Below, piece by piece: positions 24,051-33,771 of a DNA stretch of 64,000 nucleotides; the first letter of the stretch is position 1; every line of letters begins with the position of its first letter. The stretch spans positions 7,849-71,848 of the forward strand of contig CAZLAK010000006.1 in assembly GCA_964557545.1 (NCBI GenBank), read 5' to 3'. The DNA comes from CAZLAK01 sp964557545 (GTDB lineage Bacteria > Bacillota > Desulfotomaculia > Desulfotomaculales > Pelotomaculaceae). A program made the translations under genes and the position numbers. A model generated the notes under the pieces. It searched no databases, had not been told where the DNA came from, and saw nothing but the letters and a program-made list of their open reading frames with translations.

Positions 24051-26885
24051 ATGATCCAAGAAGTGAGAGTAACTTTAAAGCCGGGCATCCCAGACAGCAA
24101 GGGCGAAGAAGTGCTATACGAAGTAAGGCACGCGCTCGGCATGGAGAATGTAGAAAGAGTTAAAACAGCCAGGGTCTTTCGCTTTGAAGGGATCGGCGAG
24201 GAAGAGGCTAGATTTCTTGCCGAAAACCTGCTTTCGGAAAGCGTGTTTCAGGTGTACAGGGTAAACGCTCCTGTCATTGAAGGTGCAACAGAAGTTGTGG
24301 AAGTTGCTTACAGGCCGGGAGTTATGAACCCCGAAGCCGAATCACTAATAAAATCCGCCCGCCACCTGGGGGTAAAAGGCCTGCTGGCGGCTGACTCAAG
24401 CTGGGAGTACGGTTTTTACGGCCAGCTGTCTTCTGCTGATGTGGACAAGATAGTAAAAAGTCTGCTCGTCAACCCCACAGTGGAGTACGTAGTTAAAGAA
24501 AAGCCGGCCACTCTCCTCATCCGCGGAACAGCGGGCCGCACCCAAACCGTTCCCATAAGAGAAATGAGCGACCAAGAGCTCGTTGAGCTGAGCGCGGACA
24601 GGCTTTTTTTAAACTTAGAGGAAATGAAGGCCATCCAGGCCTACTTCAACCGCTTGGGGCGGGACCCGACAGACTGTGAAATTGAGACCATTGCCCAGAC
24701 CTGGTCTGAACACTGCGTCCACAAGACTTTTAAAGCCAGGATCATTGCCGGCGGAGTAGAAAAGGAACCTTTTCTTACCCGGCTTAAGAAGGCCACCGTG
24801 CAATGTGGCCACCCGCTGGTTCTTTCGGCCTTTGTCGATAACTCAGGTGTTATGGAGTTCTACGACGGCATGGCTGTCTGCGGTAAGGTGGAAACACACA
24901 ATTCCCCGTCGGCCATTGAGCCCTACGGCGGCGCCATGACCGGCAGCGGGGGGGTTTTTCGCGATATAGCCGGGACGGGCCGCGGCGCTAAAGTTATCGC
25001 TTCTACCGACATGTTCTGCTTTGCCCCTCCAGACACACCACGCCACGAAATACCCCCGGGCTGTTTGCACCCCCACTACCTCCTGCGGAGGGTAGTGGCC
25101 GGCGTGCGCGATTACGGCAACCGCATGGGCATACCCACGAACAACGGCTCAGTCCACTTTCACCGCGACTTTAGGGCCAAGCCCACGGTCATAGTCGGGG
25201 CTTACGGTATTTTGCCCGCTGCACTGTCTCAAAAGGGTGCGCCCCAGCCCGGCGACCTGGTGGTGGTGCTGGGAGGCCGCACCGGCCGTGACGGCATCCA
25301 CGGGGCCACTTTTTCCAGCGGGGAAATGACCGACCGGACTATAGAGGTCAACGCCAGTGCCGTCCAGATCGGCCATCCCATAGAAGAAAAACGCACCTTT
25401 GACGCTATTTTGGCGGCCAGAGATGAAGGGCTCATCCGGGCCATCACGGACTGCGGCGCCGGCGGCTTTTCCTCTGCTGTAGGAGAAATGGGCGCCGAGA
25501 TAGGCGCCCACCTGGAATTAGAAAAGGCCCCGCTTAAGTATTCGGGACTGGCCCCGTGGGAAATACTGCTTTCGGAAAGCCAGGAGCGGATGGTGCTGGC
25601 AGTGGCGCCAGAACACTTAGAAAGGCTTATGGATATATGCCGGCTTTACAACGTGGAAGCCACAGCGCTGGGCAGGTTCACCGGCAGCCGGCGCTTTACG
25701 GCCGCTTATAACGGAGAAAAAGTGCTGGACTTAGAAATGGACTTTCTCCACGGAGGGCTGCCCCAAAGAGTTCTGAAGGCTTCCTGGAAAAGACCGTCCT
25801 TTAATGAGCCAGAAGCCCAGTTCAAAGGAGACTGGCAGGAGCTTTTGGAAAAAGTGCTGGGGCACTTAAACGTTTGCTCCAAAGAACCCATTGTCCGCAT
25901 GTACGACCACGGGGTGCAGGGAACGTGTGCACTGCCGCCCTACGGGGGGGTAAAGTTTGACGGTCCAAGCGACGCCGTTATTCTTACACCTATTCTGGGC
26001 AAACCTTACGGGATGATCATTGCCCACGGCTTAAACCCAGTCTTAAACCTCATCGACCCCTATTACGGAAGCTTGTGGGCTGCCGCCGAAGCGGTTTCCA
26101 ATGCCGTTGCCTGCGGGGCTAATCCCCAAGAAATGGTCCTCATTGATAACTTCATTTGGCCCTTTCCCGATGAGGAGAGCCTGGGCGCCCTGGATATGGC
26201 GGTAGACGCTTGTGTTGATTTTGTAAGAGAAACCGGTATGCCTTTCATCTCCGGCAAGGACAGCCTTTCCAGCACCTACCGGGGCAGGGACGGGACAGTA
26301 ATTAAAATCCCGCCGGTCTTGTGTGTTTCGGCCTTTGGCCGTATACCGGACGTTACTTGCACAGCGTCTTCTGACTTTAAAACCGAAGGCAGCAGGATAG
26401 TTCTCGTCGGGTACCGGAATATTGAGGAAATGGGCGGTTCAGTTTACTATGAACTCTTGGGGGCCCTGGGCAGCAACCTGCCCAAAATAAAACCCCGCCT
26501 CCTAAAAGAAGTGCTGCTGGCGGTCCACAGGGCCATAAAAAACCGCACAGTGCTGGCCTGCCACGATATAAGCGAGGGGGGGCTGGCCGCTGCCCTGGCC
26601 GAAATGTGTTTCGGCGGGGGCCTGGGTGCGGAGATCGAGTTGCCTTACGGCGTGCCGGCAGAAAAATTTCTCTTTAATGAAACTGCGGGGTGCTTTTTAA
26701 TTGAGCTCCCCGCCCATGCAGAGCCTTCCGGCCTTTTTGACGGTGTTCCCTGGCTGGAAATCGGGCGCACCAAGGCCGGCTTTACCCTCGCTTTTCGCTC
26801 TGCAAACGGTCAGAATTTCGTTATTAATCTAGAATCTCTAAAGATTGCCTGGCAGCGTCCCATGAAGGAGGTGTTTGGGTCTTGA
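24051..26885 (+). CDS. purL: Phosphoribosylformylglycinamidine synthase PurL with N-terminal PurS-like domains
   Basis: 944 aa, well above the ~720-750 aa of small PurL. Residues 1-~75 look like PurS (VRVTLKPGIPDSKGEEVL...ALGMENV), and ~80-150 are a second, more diverged PurS-like unit (VVEVAYRPGVMNPEAESL). Residues ~165-944 are PurL proper: WSEHCVHKTFKA, HNSPSAIEPYGGAMTG and DCGAGGFSSAVGEMG. It makes FGAM from FGAR, ATP and ammonia channelled from PurQ. The PurS units should form the scaffold that separate PurS dimers give in Bacillus. SD GGGAGG before ATG 24051. The stop overlaps purQ as TTGA. Confidence 0.93.
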   Translation: MIQEVRVTLKPGIPDSKGEEVLYEVRHALGMENVERVKTARVFRFEGIGEEEARFLAENLLSESVFQVYRVNAPVIEGATEVVEVAYRPGVMNPEAESLIKSARHLGVKGLLAADSSWEYGFYGQLSSADVDKIVKSLLVNPTVEYVVKEKPATLLIRGTAGRTQTVPIREMSDQELVELSADRLFLNLEEMKAIQAYFNRLGRDPTDCEIETIAQTWSEHCVHKTFKARIIAGGVEKEPFLTRLKKATVQCGHPLVLSAFVDNSGVMEFYDGMAVCGKVETHNSPSAIEPYGGAMTGSGGVFRDIAGTGRGAKVIASTDMFCFAPPDTPRHEIPPGCLHPHYLLRRVVAGVRDYGNRMGIPTNNGSVHFHRDFRAKPTVIVGAYGILPAALSQKGAPQPGDLVVVLGGRTGRDGIHGATFSSGEMTDRTIEVNASAVQIGHPIEEKRTFDAILAARDEGLIRAITDCGAGGFSSAVGEMGAEIGAHLELEKAPLKYSGLAPWEILLSESQERMVLAVAPEHLERLMDICRLYNVEATALGRFTGSRRFTAAYNGEKVLDLEMDFLHGGLPQRVLKASWKRPSFNEPEAQFKGDWQELLEKVLGHLNVCSKEPIVRMYDHGVQGTCALPPYGGVKFDGPSDAVILTPILGKPYGMIIAHGLNPVLNLIDPYYGSLWAAAEAVSNAVACGANPQEMVLIDNFIWPFPDEESLGALDMAVDACVDFVRETGMPFISGKDSLSSTYRGRDGTVIKIPPVLCVSAFGRIPDVTCTASSDFKTEGSRIVLVGYRNIEEMGGSVYYELLGALGSNLPKIKPRLLKEVLLAVHRAIKNRTVLACHDISEGGLAAALAEMCFGGGLGAEIELPYGVPAEKFLFNETAGCFLIELPAHAEPSGLFDGVPWLEIGRTKAGFTLAFRSANGQNFVINLESLKIAWQRPMKEVFGS

Positions 26886-27664
26886 AAAAGCCCTCCGTCT
26901 GTATACTGCGAACTGACGGCATCAACTGCGATGAGGAAACTTTTTACGCATTTGAGAAAGCCGGCGGCGATTGCCGTTACGTTCACGTAAACCAGCTGCG
27001 GAGAAAAGAGCACACGCTTTCTTCCTTCCACGTGCTCGTCCTGCCGGGCGGCTTTTCCTACGGGGACGACATTTTATCCGGCAAGGTATTGGCTGTAGAA
27101 CTGATTTCTTTTTTAAAAGAGCAGCTGGTCAGCTTTGTGGAGGCCGGCAAGCCCGTTTTGGGCATCTGCAACGGCTTTCAGGTCCTGGTCAGAACAGGAC
27201 TTTTGCCGGACTTGTGTCCGGGGTCGGTCAGGGCTACTCTCATGTTTAACGACAGCGGCCGCTTTGAGTGCCGCTGGGTAAACCTTTTGGTCGAAAAAAG
27301 TTCCTCTATTTTTACCAGGGGCCTGGAAGGCAGGCTTTTATGCATTCAGGCTGCTCACGGAGAAGGCAAATTTTTTGCGGATACATCCACTCTGGATACA
27401 ATCGAAAGACAGCACCAGGTGGTTTTCCGCTACGCCGGCCAGGACGGCAGCCCCACTTTAGAATATCCGGCTAACCCTAACGGTTCTTTAAACGCCATAG
27501 CCGGTATATGCGACCCATCCGGTCTCGTCATGGGGATGATGCCGCACCCCGAACGCTACGTGGAGGTAACCCAGCACCCCAACTGGCGCCGTTTTACCGG
27601 TCACGTTGAACCTCACGGCCTGGCCATTTTTAAAAATGCCGTCGCATACGCAAAACAAATGTAA
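26882..27664 (+). CDS. purQ: Phosphoribosylformylglycinamidine synthase subunit PurQ
   Basis: 260 aa class I glutamine amidotransferase that supplies ammonia to PurL. The nucleophile Cys is in LGICNGFQVL, with LPGGFSYGDD before it and the catalytic His/Glu in MMPHPERY. TTG start inside the purL stop (TTGA), with AAGGAGGT nine bases upstream inside purL. Coupled translation should give 1:1 subunits. Confidence 0.95.
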   Translation: MKKPSVCILRTDGINCDEETFYAFEKAGGDCRYVHVNQLRRKEHTLSSFHVLVLPGGFSYGDDILSGKVLAVELISFLKEQLVSFVEAGKPVLGICNGFQVLVRTGLLPDLCPGSVRATLMFNDSGRFECRWVNLLVEKSSSIFTRGLEGRLLCIQAAHGEGKFFADTSTLDTIERQHQVVFRYAGQDGSPTLEYPANPNGSLNAIAGICDPSGLVMGMMPHPERYVEVTQHPNWRRFTGHVEPHGLAIFKNAVAYAKQM

Positions 27665-27745
27665 GGAAAAATAAAAAAGGGAAATTAAGTTTTAAAAGAA
27701 TGATATCGATAAAAGTTTCCCAGTTTCGCTGGGGAGGAAGTATGC

Positions 27746-28423
27746 GTGCAGAAAGTCCTCATCAAAATGACTCTAGGAGCAGCAGTACTTATAACAGCCG
27801 TTTTTTGCGGGCTTACCGCCTGTTACGGCGCGTCCGCTGACCCATTACAGGCCGAAAGGCTCAGTATCATCATTGATATGGAAAGGCTCACCCTCACTCT
27901 CTTTAACCGGGGTGAGCCTTACCGGCAGTATCCGGTAGCTATGGGGAGGTACGAGTCGCCTACTCCTGTAGGCAACTGGGTCATTATTTCCAAAGATGCA
28001 TCACCGCCTGCCTATCTCGGCACGCGCTGGCTGGGACTTAATATACCGTACGGCGAGTACGGCATCCACGGAACTAACGAACCGGGGAGTATTGGCAGCT
28101 TTGCCAGCCACGGCTGTATAAGGATGTTTAACAAAGACATCGAGGAGATTTACGATTTGGTGGTAACCGGAACGCCGGTAACTATAATCGGCACTCCTTT
28201 TGGCGCACCCGGCACACCTCCGGTTCCGCTCAAATACGGCGATAAGGGCCCGGCCGTCCTGGAAGTCCAGCGGGCCTTGAAGAGACTGGGGTATATAAAA
28301 TTTAACCCTGACGGCTTTTGGGGGGAGGGCACAGAAAAGGCGGTCACGGATTTCAGGCGCGATAACGGTCTTACGGGCCCGGCGACAGTAGATGAAAAAG
28401 TATATACCCTTCTCGGCTTTTAG
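27746..28423 (+). CDS. L,D-transpeptidase (YkuD) lipoprotein with peptidoglycan-binding domain
   Basis: 225 aa. The N-terminus is a signal peptide with a lipobox-like LTAC at 23-26, so it is probably a lipoprotein modified by Lgt. YkuD domain at ~38-150 with H108 (GIHGT) and the SHGCIR active site (H122, C124). A PG_binding_1 domain at ~165-222 (YGDKGPAVLEVQRALKRLGY). Makes 3-3 cross-links or attaches proteins to peptidoglycan; spore cortex use is possible. GTG start with a GGGAGGA SD. Confidence 0.9.
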   Translation: MQKVLIKMTLGAAVLITAVFCGLTACYGASADPLQAERLSIIIDMERLTLTLFNRGEPYRQYPVAMGRYESPTPVGNWVIISKDASPPAYLGTRWLGLNIPYGEYGIHGTNEPGSIGSFASHGCIRMFNKDIEEIYDLVVTGTPVTIIGTPFGAPGTPPVPLKYGDKGPAVLEVQRALKRLGYIKFNPDGFWGEGTEKAVTDFRRDNGLTGPATVDEKVYTLLGF

Positions 28424-28434
28424 CCTAAAAGTTG

Positions 28435-29502
28435 TTAATAATACTTGATTATCTGGTAAAGTGTGTTGCGCTGGGCGGCTGCAAAGCCCGCTTTTTTTAT
28501 GCAGCGTACAATCTCCTCAAGCGGCACCCGGTAGTTTACCCCGGCAGCACGCACAACATTTTCTTCCAGCATGGTGCTGCCAAAATCATTAGCACCAAAA
28601 AAGAGGGCTGTTTGGGCAATTTTAGAACCCTGGGTTACCCAGGAAACTTGTATGTTAGGAATGTTATCGATTACCAGGCGGGAAACGGCCAGAGTCTTTA
28701 AGTAATCGGCGGCCGTGGCTTTGGAGCAGTTGAGCTGCGTGTTTTTGGGCTGAAACGTCCAGGGTATAAAAGCAGTAAAACCGCCTGTGCGGTCCTGCTG
28801 TTCCCTAACCCTGATCATGTGCAAGACTCTTTCTTTTAGAGTCTCTACATGCCCAAACACCATGGTGGCAGTAGTCTTCATGCCCAAGCGGTGAGCTTGG
28901 TTCATAACTTCCATCCACTCTTCCCAGGATATTTTTGCCGGGCTGATTATGTTACGGACCCGGTTGTCCAGTATTTCTGCCCCGCCGCCGGGGAGCGAAT
29001 CAAGTCCTGCTTCTCTTAGTTGGTGCAGCACTTCGCCAACAGTAAGACCTGAGGACTTGGCCATGTGAACTATTTCTGGCGGTGAAAAGGAATGGATGTG
29101 GATGTTGTAGCGCTCTTTTATGGAGCGCAGCATATCTAAAAAGTAATCGAGATCCAAGCGGGGGTGGAGACCGCCCTGGATCATGACTGCCGTTCCCCCG
29201 ACTGCAAGTGTTTCCTCTATTTTTTTAAAAAGCTCGTCTTTTTTTAGGACATATGCTTCAGCCGATCCTTCTTCCCTCCAGAAGGCGCAAAAACGGCAGC
29301 GCGAGTAACAGACGTTAGTGTAATTTATGTTGCGGTCAACGACAAAAGTTACCGTTTGGCCGGGGTGCTTTTTTTTACGCACCTGGTCTGCCGCCCAGCC
29401 GACGTCGAGGAGGTCGTGCGAAGAGAGTAAGGCGGTACCCTCCTCCAGTGAAAGCCGCTCCCCGCGGACAGCTTTTTCCAGGATAGAGCGAACTTCATTC
29501 AT
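28435..29502 (-). CDS. mqnC: Cyclic dehypoxanthinyl futalosine synthase (radical SAM)
   Basis: Radical SAM enzyme of the futalosine menaquinone pathway that cyclises dehypoxanthine futalosine. Motif NVCYSRCRFCAF gives CX3CX2C. The following VMIQGGLHPRLDLDYF and HSFSPPEI words identify MqnC rather than MqnE. ATG at 29502 overlaps the mqnA stop; a longer in-frame start at 29538 lies inside mqnA and is less likely. 355 aa. Confidence 0.92.
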   Translation of the reverse strand: MNEVRSILEKAVRGERLSLEEGTALLSSHDLLDVGWAADQVRKKKHPGQTVTFVVDRNINYTNVCYSRCRFCAFWREEGSAEAYVLKKDELFKKIEETLAVGGTAVMIQGGLHPRLDLDYFLDMLRSIKERYNIHIHSFSPPEIVHMAKSSGLTVGEVLHQLREAGLDSLPGGGAEILDNRVRNIISPAKISWEEWMEVMNQAHRLGMKTTATMVFGHVETLKERVLHMIRVREQQDRTGGFTAFIPWTFQPKNTQLNCSKATAADYLKTLAVSRLVIDNIPNIQVSWVTQGSKIAQTALFFGANDFGSTMLEENVVRAAGVNYRVPLEEIVRCIKKAGFAAAQRNTLYQIIKYY

Positions 29503-30343
29503 TGCTTTCGCCCCACACAAAAAGACGTACCCTCTCATCGATTAGCCCGCTCTTATAAGCGTAATCAAAAAAGACCAGCAAAGAGCGCCGCGCCCGGTCG
29601 TCGAAACCGTATTGAAGAAGCCGGTAATATTCTTCCAGCACCGGCAGGGGTAAACCGGTTTTCTGCCTTGCCTTTTCCATGACGGCGGAAAGCTGGCTTA
29701 ACCCTATTTCTTTTGACCGGCGCAAGATCTCTGTCAGTTGGCTGACAACAAGGGGATTTTCTCTAGCAAAAGAGCGGTGAACAACCCAAATAGCGTATAC
29801 CATCTTTTCGCCGGTAAACTTTTTCCACGCTTCCCCGAGGTCAGTAATCTGGAAAGGCAGTCCCTTCTCTTCCACTGCTTGCCGTGCCAGCAGCGCGTCG
29901 TCACCGATGAGGAGGGCACCGTCTGCCTTCTCCATCATTAGATCCAGATCCGGAGGTAACGTTTCGTACTGCACTTCCACCTGATAGTAGTGATCGAAGA
30001 GCACTTTTAAAAGGGCCACCGACGTGGCCGACGACGCGCTAATACAGACCTTCTTGCCTTCCAGTTCTGTCACGGGCAACTTGCTGAAAAGAAGTACACT
30101 GGCCACCTTCCCGTCTGAACTGATGGAAAGGTCGGGCAAAATGTAAAGGAGTTCTTGGTGGCTGGCGTACTCTATAGAGGAAACTGGCGTTGTTACGAGG
30201 TCATTCTTTAAAAAAAGTTGATTAAGGAGAGTAGGCGGTCCCTTGACCAGTTCTGCTTCCAGATGGATAAGCCCTTCCTCCAGGGCGTAATAGACCGGCA
30301 GGCAGTTTATATAATCCAACTGCCCAAGGCGTAACCTGGACAC
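29495..30343 (-). CDS. mqnA: Chorismate dehydratase
   Basis: 282 aa periplasmic-binding-protein-fold enzyme, cytoplasmic, that turns chorismate into 3-[(1-carboxyvinyl)oxy]benzoate. Recognised by LGQLDYINCLPVYYALE, SSIEYA, SSDGKVASVLLFSK and GALLIGDDALL. GTG at 30343 overlaps the mqnE TAG by one base. Together with mqnE and mqnC it provides three core futalosine steps; MqnB/futalosine hydrolase and MqnD are not in the window. Confidence 0.92.
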   Translation of the reverse strand: MSRLRLGQLDYINCLPVYYALEEGLIHLEAELVKGPPTLLNQLFLKNDLVTTPVSSIEYASHQELLYILPDLSISSDGKVASVLLFSKLPVTELEGKKVCISASSATSVALLKVLFDHYYQVEVQYETLPPDLDLMMEKADGALLIGDDALLARQAVEEKGLPFQITDLGEAWKKFTGEKMVYAIWVVHRSFARENPLVVSQLTEILRRSKEIGLSQLSAVMEKARQKTGLPLPVLEEYYRLLQYGFDDRARRSLLVFFDYAYKSGLIDERVRLFVWGESNE

Positions 30344-31449
30344 TAAAAGCCCTCCTTAATAACGTTATAAAGGGTATCGCGCTCCACCGGAACCCTCCCC
30401 GCTGCCTTAATCAAGCCAATAATTTCCTGCCTGGAAATATACTGACCGGTAGCGGCGCCGGCATCGTGGGCAATCTTTTCTTCTACGACAGTCCCGTCCA
30501 AATCGTCGACACCAAAGGCCAAAGACACTTGGGCTAGCTTGGGACCGATCATTATCCAAAAAGCCTTAATGTGATCGAAATTGTCCAAAAGGAGCCTGGC
30601 AACAGCTAAAACTTTCAAGTCGTCTATGCCCGTCGGCCCTGCGCTTACCCCCATTTGGCATAGTGCAGTATTTTGGGGGTGGAAGGACAGCGGGACAAAG
30701 GTCAAAAAGCCCCCTGTTTCGTCCTGGAGTTCCCTTAAGGCCAGAAGGTGGTCTACTCTTTCCTCTACGGTTTCTACGTGGCCGTACAGCATAGTGGCAT
30801 TTGTCCTCATACCCAGCTTATGGGCTGTCCTGTGCACTTCCAGCCAGCGCTCACCGCTGATTTTGTTGGGGCAGACGATCCTGCGCACCCGGGGTGAGAA
30901 AATCTCCGCCCCGCCCCCGGGTAGAGAGTCGAGTCCTGCTTCCCTTAAAGTGGTTATTACTTCCTCTAAAGAAAGGTTGTGCATTCTGGCCAGGTAATCT
31001 ATTTCTACTGCTGTAAAGGACTGAATGTACACCCCGGGCAGCACCCGGCGCACTCTTTGAAGGATTTCCACATAATAATCCAACTTGAGTGCGGGGTTTA
31101 ATCCCCCGACAATGTGTATTTCTGTTATTCTTTCTTCGCTGGTGGCAAGAGCCTTGGCTTCAATCTCCTCGGGGGTTAGAGTAAAAGCACCGTTTTCCTC
31201 CTCTTTTCTTCCAAACGCACAAAACCTGCACAAGTTTTCGCATACGTTGGTATGGTTTATATGCCGGTTAACTATAAAATATGCCCTGTCGCCGTTTTTT
31301 CTGCGCCTTACTACGTCAGCTAAATAACCGAGAGCTAACAGGTCACCGGTTTTAAAAAGTCTTATTCCGTCCTCCCGAGACAGTCTCTCTCCCCGTAAAA
31401 CTTTATCCCCGATATCAGCTATATCCGAATTGCGGAATACGGCCTCCAA
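30343..31449 (-). CDS. mqnE: Aminofutalosine synthase (radical SAM)
   Basis: 368 aa. Joins the MqnA product to the SAM-derived adenosyl group to give 6-amino-6-deoxyfutalosine. Cluster motif in NVCENLCRFCAFGRKE; the EIHIVGGLNPALKLDYY and QSFTAVEI words separate it from MqnC. TTG start with AGGGGGAG eight bases upstream. A paralogue of the neighbouring mqnC, so an old local duplication is possible. Confidence 0.92.
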   Translation of the reverse strand: MEAVFRNSDIADIGDKVLRGERLSREDGIRLFKTGDLLALGYLADVVRRRKNGDRAYFIVNRHINHTNVCENLCRFCAFGRKEEENGAFTLTPEEIEAKALATSEERITEIHIVGGLNPALKLDYYVEILQRVRRVLPGVYIQSFTAVEIDYLARMHNLSLEEVITTLREAGLDSLPGGGAEIFSPRVRRIVCPNKISGERWLEVHRTAHKLGMRTNATMLYGHVETVEERVDHLLALRELQDETGGFLTFVPLSFHPQNTALCQMGVSAGPTGIDDLKVLAVARLLLDNFDHIKAFWIMIGPKLAQVSLAFGVDDLDGTVVEEKIAHDAGAATGQYISRQEIIGLIKAAGRVPVERDTLYNVIKEGF

Positions 31450-31474
31450 CAGAGTTACTCCCCCTCTTTAAAGA

Positions 31475-32332
31475 TTAAAAGCACAACACATCTAGTAAAG
31501 TAAACAAAAACATGACCACGCTTAGTGTGCCGTTTAAGTTAAAGAAGGCCACACCGGCCCGGGAGAGGTCGTCCGGCTTGACAATAATATGCTGCCAAGC
31601 CAAAAGGGCCACGGCCAGAATTACACCCAGATAGTAAAGTGCTCCTACGCCGGCTAAAAAGCCCGCTGCCGCAAAGAAAAACGGTGAAGCGACGTGAAAG
31701 AGGGCGGAAATAACCAGAGCTTTTTTGATGCCGAAGCGGGCCGGTATGGAGTACACTCCTTCCCGGCGGTCAAATTCGTAGTCGTTACAGGCATAAATAA
31801 TGTCAAATCCGGCCACCCAGAACATTACTCCGGCCGCCAGCAGCAAAGGGACCAGATCAAAGCTGTTTTTTATGGCTATCCAGCTGCCCAAAGGCGCAAG
31901 ACCCAGAGCGGCGCCTAAAAACAAGTGGCATGTCCAGGTAAAACGCTTGGTGTAAGAGTAAACAAAAAGGACGGCCGCCGCCACGGGGAAAAGCCTAAAC
32001 GCCAGCGGGCTCAATTGTTTGGCTGAGTACAAAAGGAGCGCAAAGGACAAAAAAACGTACACCCACACTTCTGTTACACTCAAAAGACCGCGCGGCAGCG
32101 CGCGGTTGGCCGTACGCGGGTTTTTGGCGTCCAGGCGGCGGTCTATGATCCTGTTTAAGGACATAGCGGCCGTGCGGGCTCCTACCATCGCCAGAGTAAT
32201 CCAGATTATGTCGTGGGCGGCCGGTATTCTTTTTTCTGTAAGCAGCGCCCCTACGTAGGCAAACGGCAGGGCAAAAATTGTATGCTCAAACCTGATCATC
32301 TCCAAAAAAATTTTAACCTTTCTAAAAACCAT
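31475..32332 (-). CDS. UbiA-family polyprenyltransferase (probable menaquinone branch, MqnP-like)
   Basis: ~285 aa integral membrane protein with about eight hydrophobic helices. The first Asp-rich motif is NRIIDRRLDAKNPRT and the second is FDIIYACNDYEFDRREG, both needed for Mg-diphosphate. It should attach a polyprenyl chain to the aromatic ring, here most likely 1,4-dihydroxy-6-naphthoate. ATG at 32332 overlaps the ubiD stop by 11 bp; in-frame extension to 32374 lies within ubiD. Confidence 0.88.
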   Translation of the reverse strand: MVFRKVKIFLEMIRFEHTIFALPFAYVGALLTEKRIPAAHDIIWITLAMVGARTAAMSLNRIIDRRLDAKNPRTANRALPRGLLSVTEVWVYVFLSFALLLYSAKQLSPLAFRLFPVAAAVLFVYSYTKRFTWTCHLFLGAALGLAPLGSWIAIKNSFDLVPLLLAAGVMFWVAGFDIIYACNDYEFDRREGVYSIPARFGIKKALVISALFHVASPFFFAAAGFLAGVGALYYLGVILAVALLAWQHIIVKPDDLSRAGVAFFNLNGTLSVVMFLFTLLDVLCF

Positions 32333-33770
32333 ACAGCGACCACTTCCCGTCGACCATCTTTTTAATTTCTTCACTCATGGCAATCGCCTTCGGCCATACA
32401 CGAGCGTGCCCTTCTTCGGGCCATTTTTTGGTGGCGTCTATGCCCATTTTTGTGCCAAAGCGCGGCCTGGGAGAAGAGTGATCCAAATCGTCGAGAGGTC
32501 CCTCGGTCAAAAGGAGGTCACGTCCGGCATCTATGTTATTGAAAACACACCACATGACTTCTGAGACGTCTTGCACGTTTATATCTTCATCCACCACAAC
32601 GATCAGTTTGGCCAGCATCATCATGCCTAAGCCCCAGAGCGCAGACATCACTTTTTTAGCCTGGCCGGGGTAAGTCTTTTTAATGGAAACCAGGACACAG
32701 TTGTGAAAGACACCTTCAAAAGGCATGTTAATGTCCACTACTTCCGGCAGAACCAGCCTGATTAAGGGGAGAAAAATGCGCTCGGTTGCCTTGCCCAGGT
32801 AAGCGTCCTCCATGGGCGGACGCCCTACCACAGTAGCCGGGTAGATGGCGTCCCGGCGGCGTGTAATACAGGTTATGTGAAAGACCGGGTAGTAGTCGGC
32901 AGGGGAGTAAAAACCTGTGTGATCCCCAAATGGCCCTTCCAGCCTGGTCTCTGACGGGTCAACGTAGCCCTCGAGGACTATTTCTGACCTGGCGGGAACT
33001 TCCAGATCTACGGTTTCACACTTGACCATTTCTACGGGTTCACCGCGCAAAAAACCGGCAAACAGTATCTCGTCTACCCCGCGCGGCAGAGGGGCAGTAG
33101 CCGCGTAAATAACCGCCGGGTCGGCGCCTATGGCTACCGCCACCGGCAGGCTGCCGCCGCGTTGGCTTTGTTTTCTTAAATGTTCTGCCCCGTCCTTGTG
33201 AATGTGCCAGTGCATGCCGGTAGTGCAACCGTCGTAAACCTGCATCCGGTACATACCGACGTTGCGCTGTCCCGTTTCTGGATCTTTGGTAATAACGAGC
33301 GGCAAAGTAATAAAGGGACCGCCGTCCTCCGGCCAGCACTTGAGAACGGGGATGTCCTCTATCGAAGCATTCTCGCCTTTTAAAACAACCTCCTTGCAGG
33401 GAGCGTCTTTAATTAGCTTGGGAGCAAAAGACGAAAGCTGGGCCAGCCGGGGCAGCATCTTAATTTTTTCTACCAGCGTGCTGGGCACCCCGTCAAATTT
33501 CAAAAGGGCCGAAAGTCTTTTGCCGATTTCGTCGAGACAGCTGACACCCAGCGCCAGATTGACGCGCTCCAAAGTACCGAAAAGATTGGTTACCACCGGC
33601 ATTTTGTACCCGCGCACGTTTTCAAAGTAAAGGGCGGGGCCGCCGGCTTTTACCACCCGGTCAGTTATCTCGGTGATTTCCAGATTAACGTCCACTTCAA
33701 CAGAAATCCTCTTTAATAGACCTCTTTTTTCCAGTTCTTTGAGATAAGCTCTTAAGTCTTTGTACCCCAT
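32322..33770 (-). CDS. UbiD-family prenyl-FMN decarboxylase (probable menaquinone branch, MqnL-like)
   Basis: 482 aa, typical UbiD length. Recognised by GPALYFENVRGYKMPVVTN, GMYRMQVYDGCTTGMHWHIH and the acidic EGPFGDHTGFYSPAD block that carries the catalytic Glu region. It decarboxylates an aromatic acid with prenylated FMN made by UbiX; next to UbiA and menG the expected substrate is the prenylated naphthoate (inference). ATG start one base after the menG stop. The LpdD-like protein at 18833 is a possible accessory. Confidence 0.9.
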   Translation of the reverse strand: MGYKDLRAYLKELEKRGLLKRISVEVDVNLEITEITDRVVKAGGPALYFENVRGYKMPVVTNLFGTLERVNLALGVSCLDEIGKRLSALLKFDGVPSTLVEKIKMLPRLAQLSSFAPKLIKDAPCKEVVLKGENASIEDIPVLKCWPEDGGPFITLPLVITKDPETGQRNVGMYRMQVYDGCTTGMHWHIHKDGAEHLRKQSQRGGSLPVAVAIGADPAVIYAATAPLPRGVDEILFAGFLRGEPVEMVKCETVDLEVPARSEIVLEGYVDPSETRLEGPFGDHTGFYSPADYYPVFHITCITRRRDAIYPATVVGRPPMEDAYLGKATERIFLPLIRLVLPEVVDINMPFEGVFHNCVLVSIKKTYPGQAKKVMSALWGLGMMMLAKLIVVVDEDINVQDVSEVMWCVFNNIDAGRDLLLTEGPLDDLDHSSPRPRFGTKMGIDATKKWPEEGHARVWPKAIAMSEEIKKMVDGKWSLYGF

Positions 33771-33771
33771 T

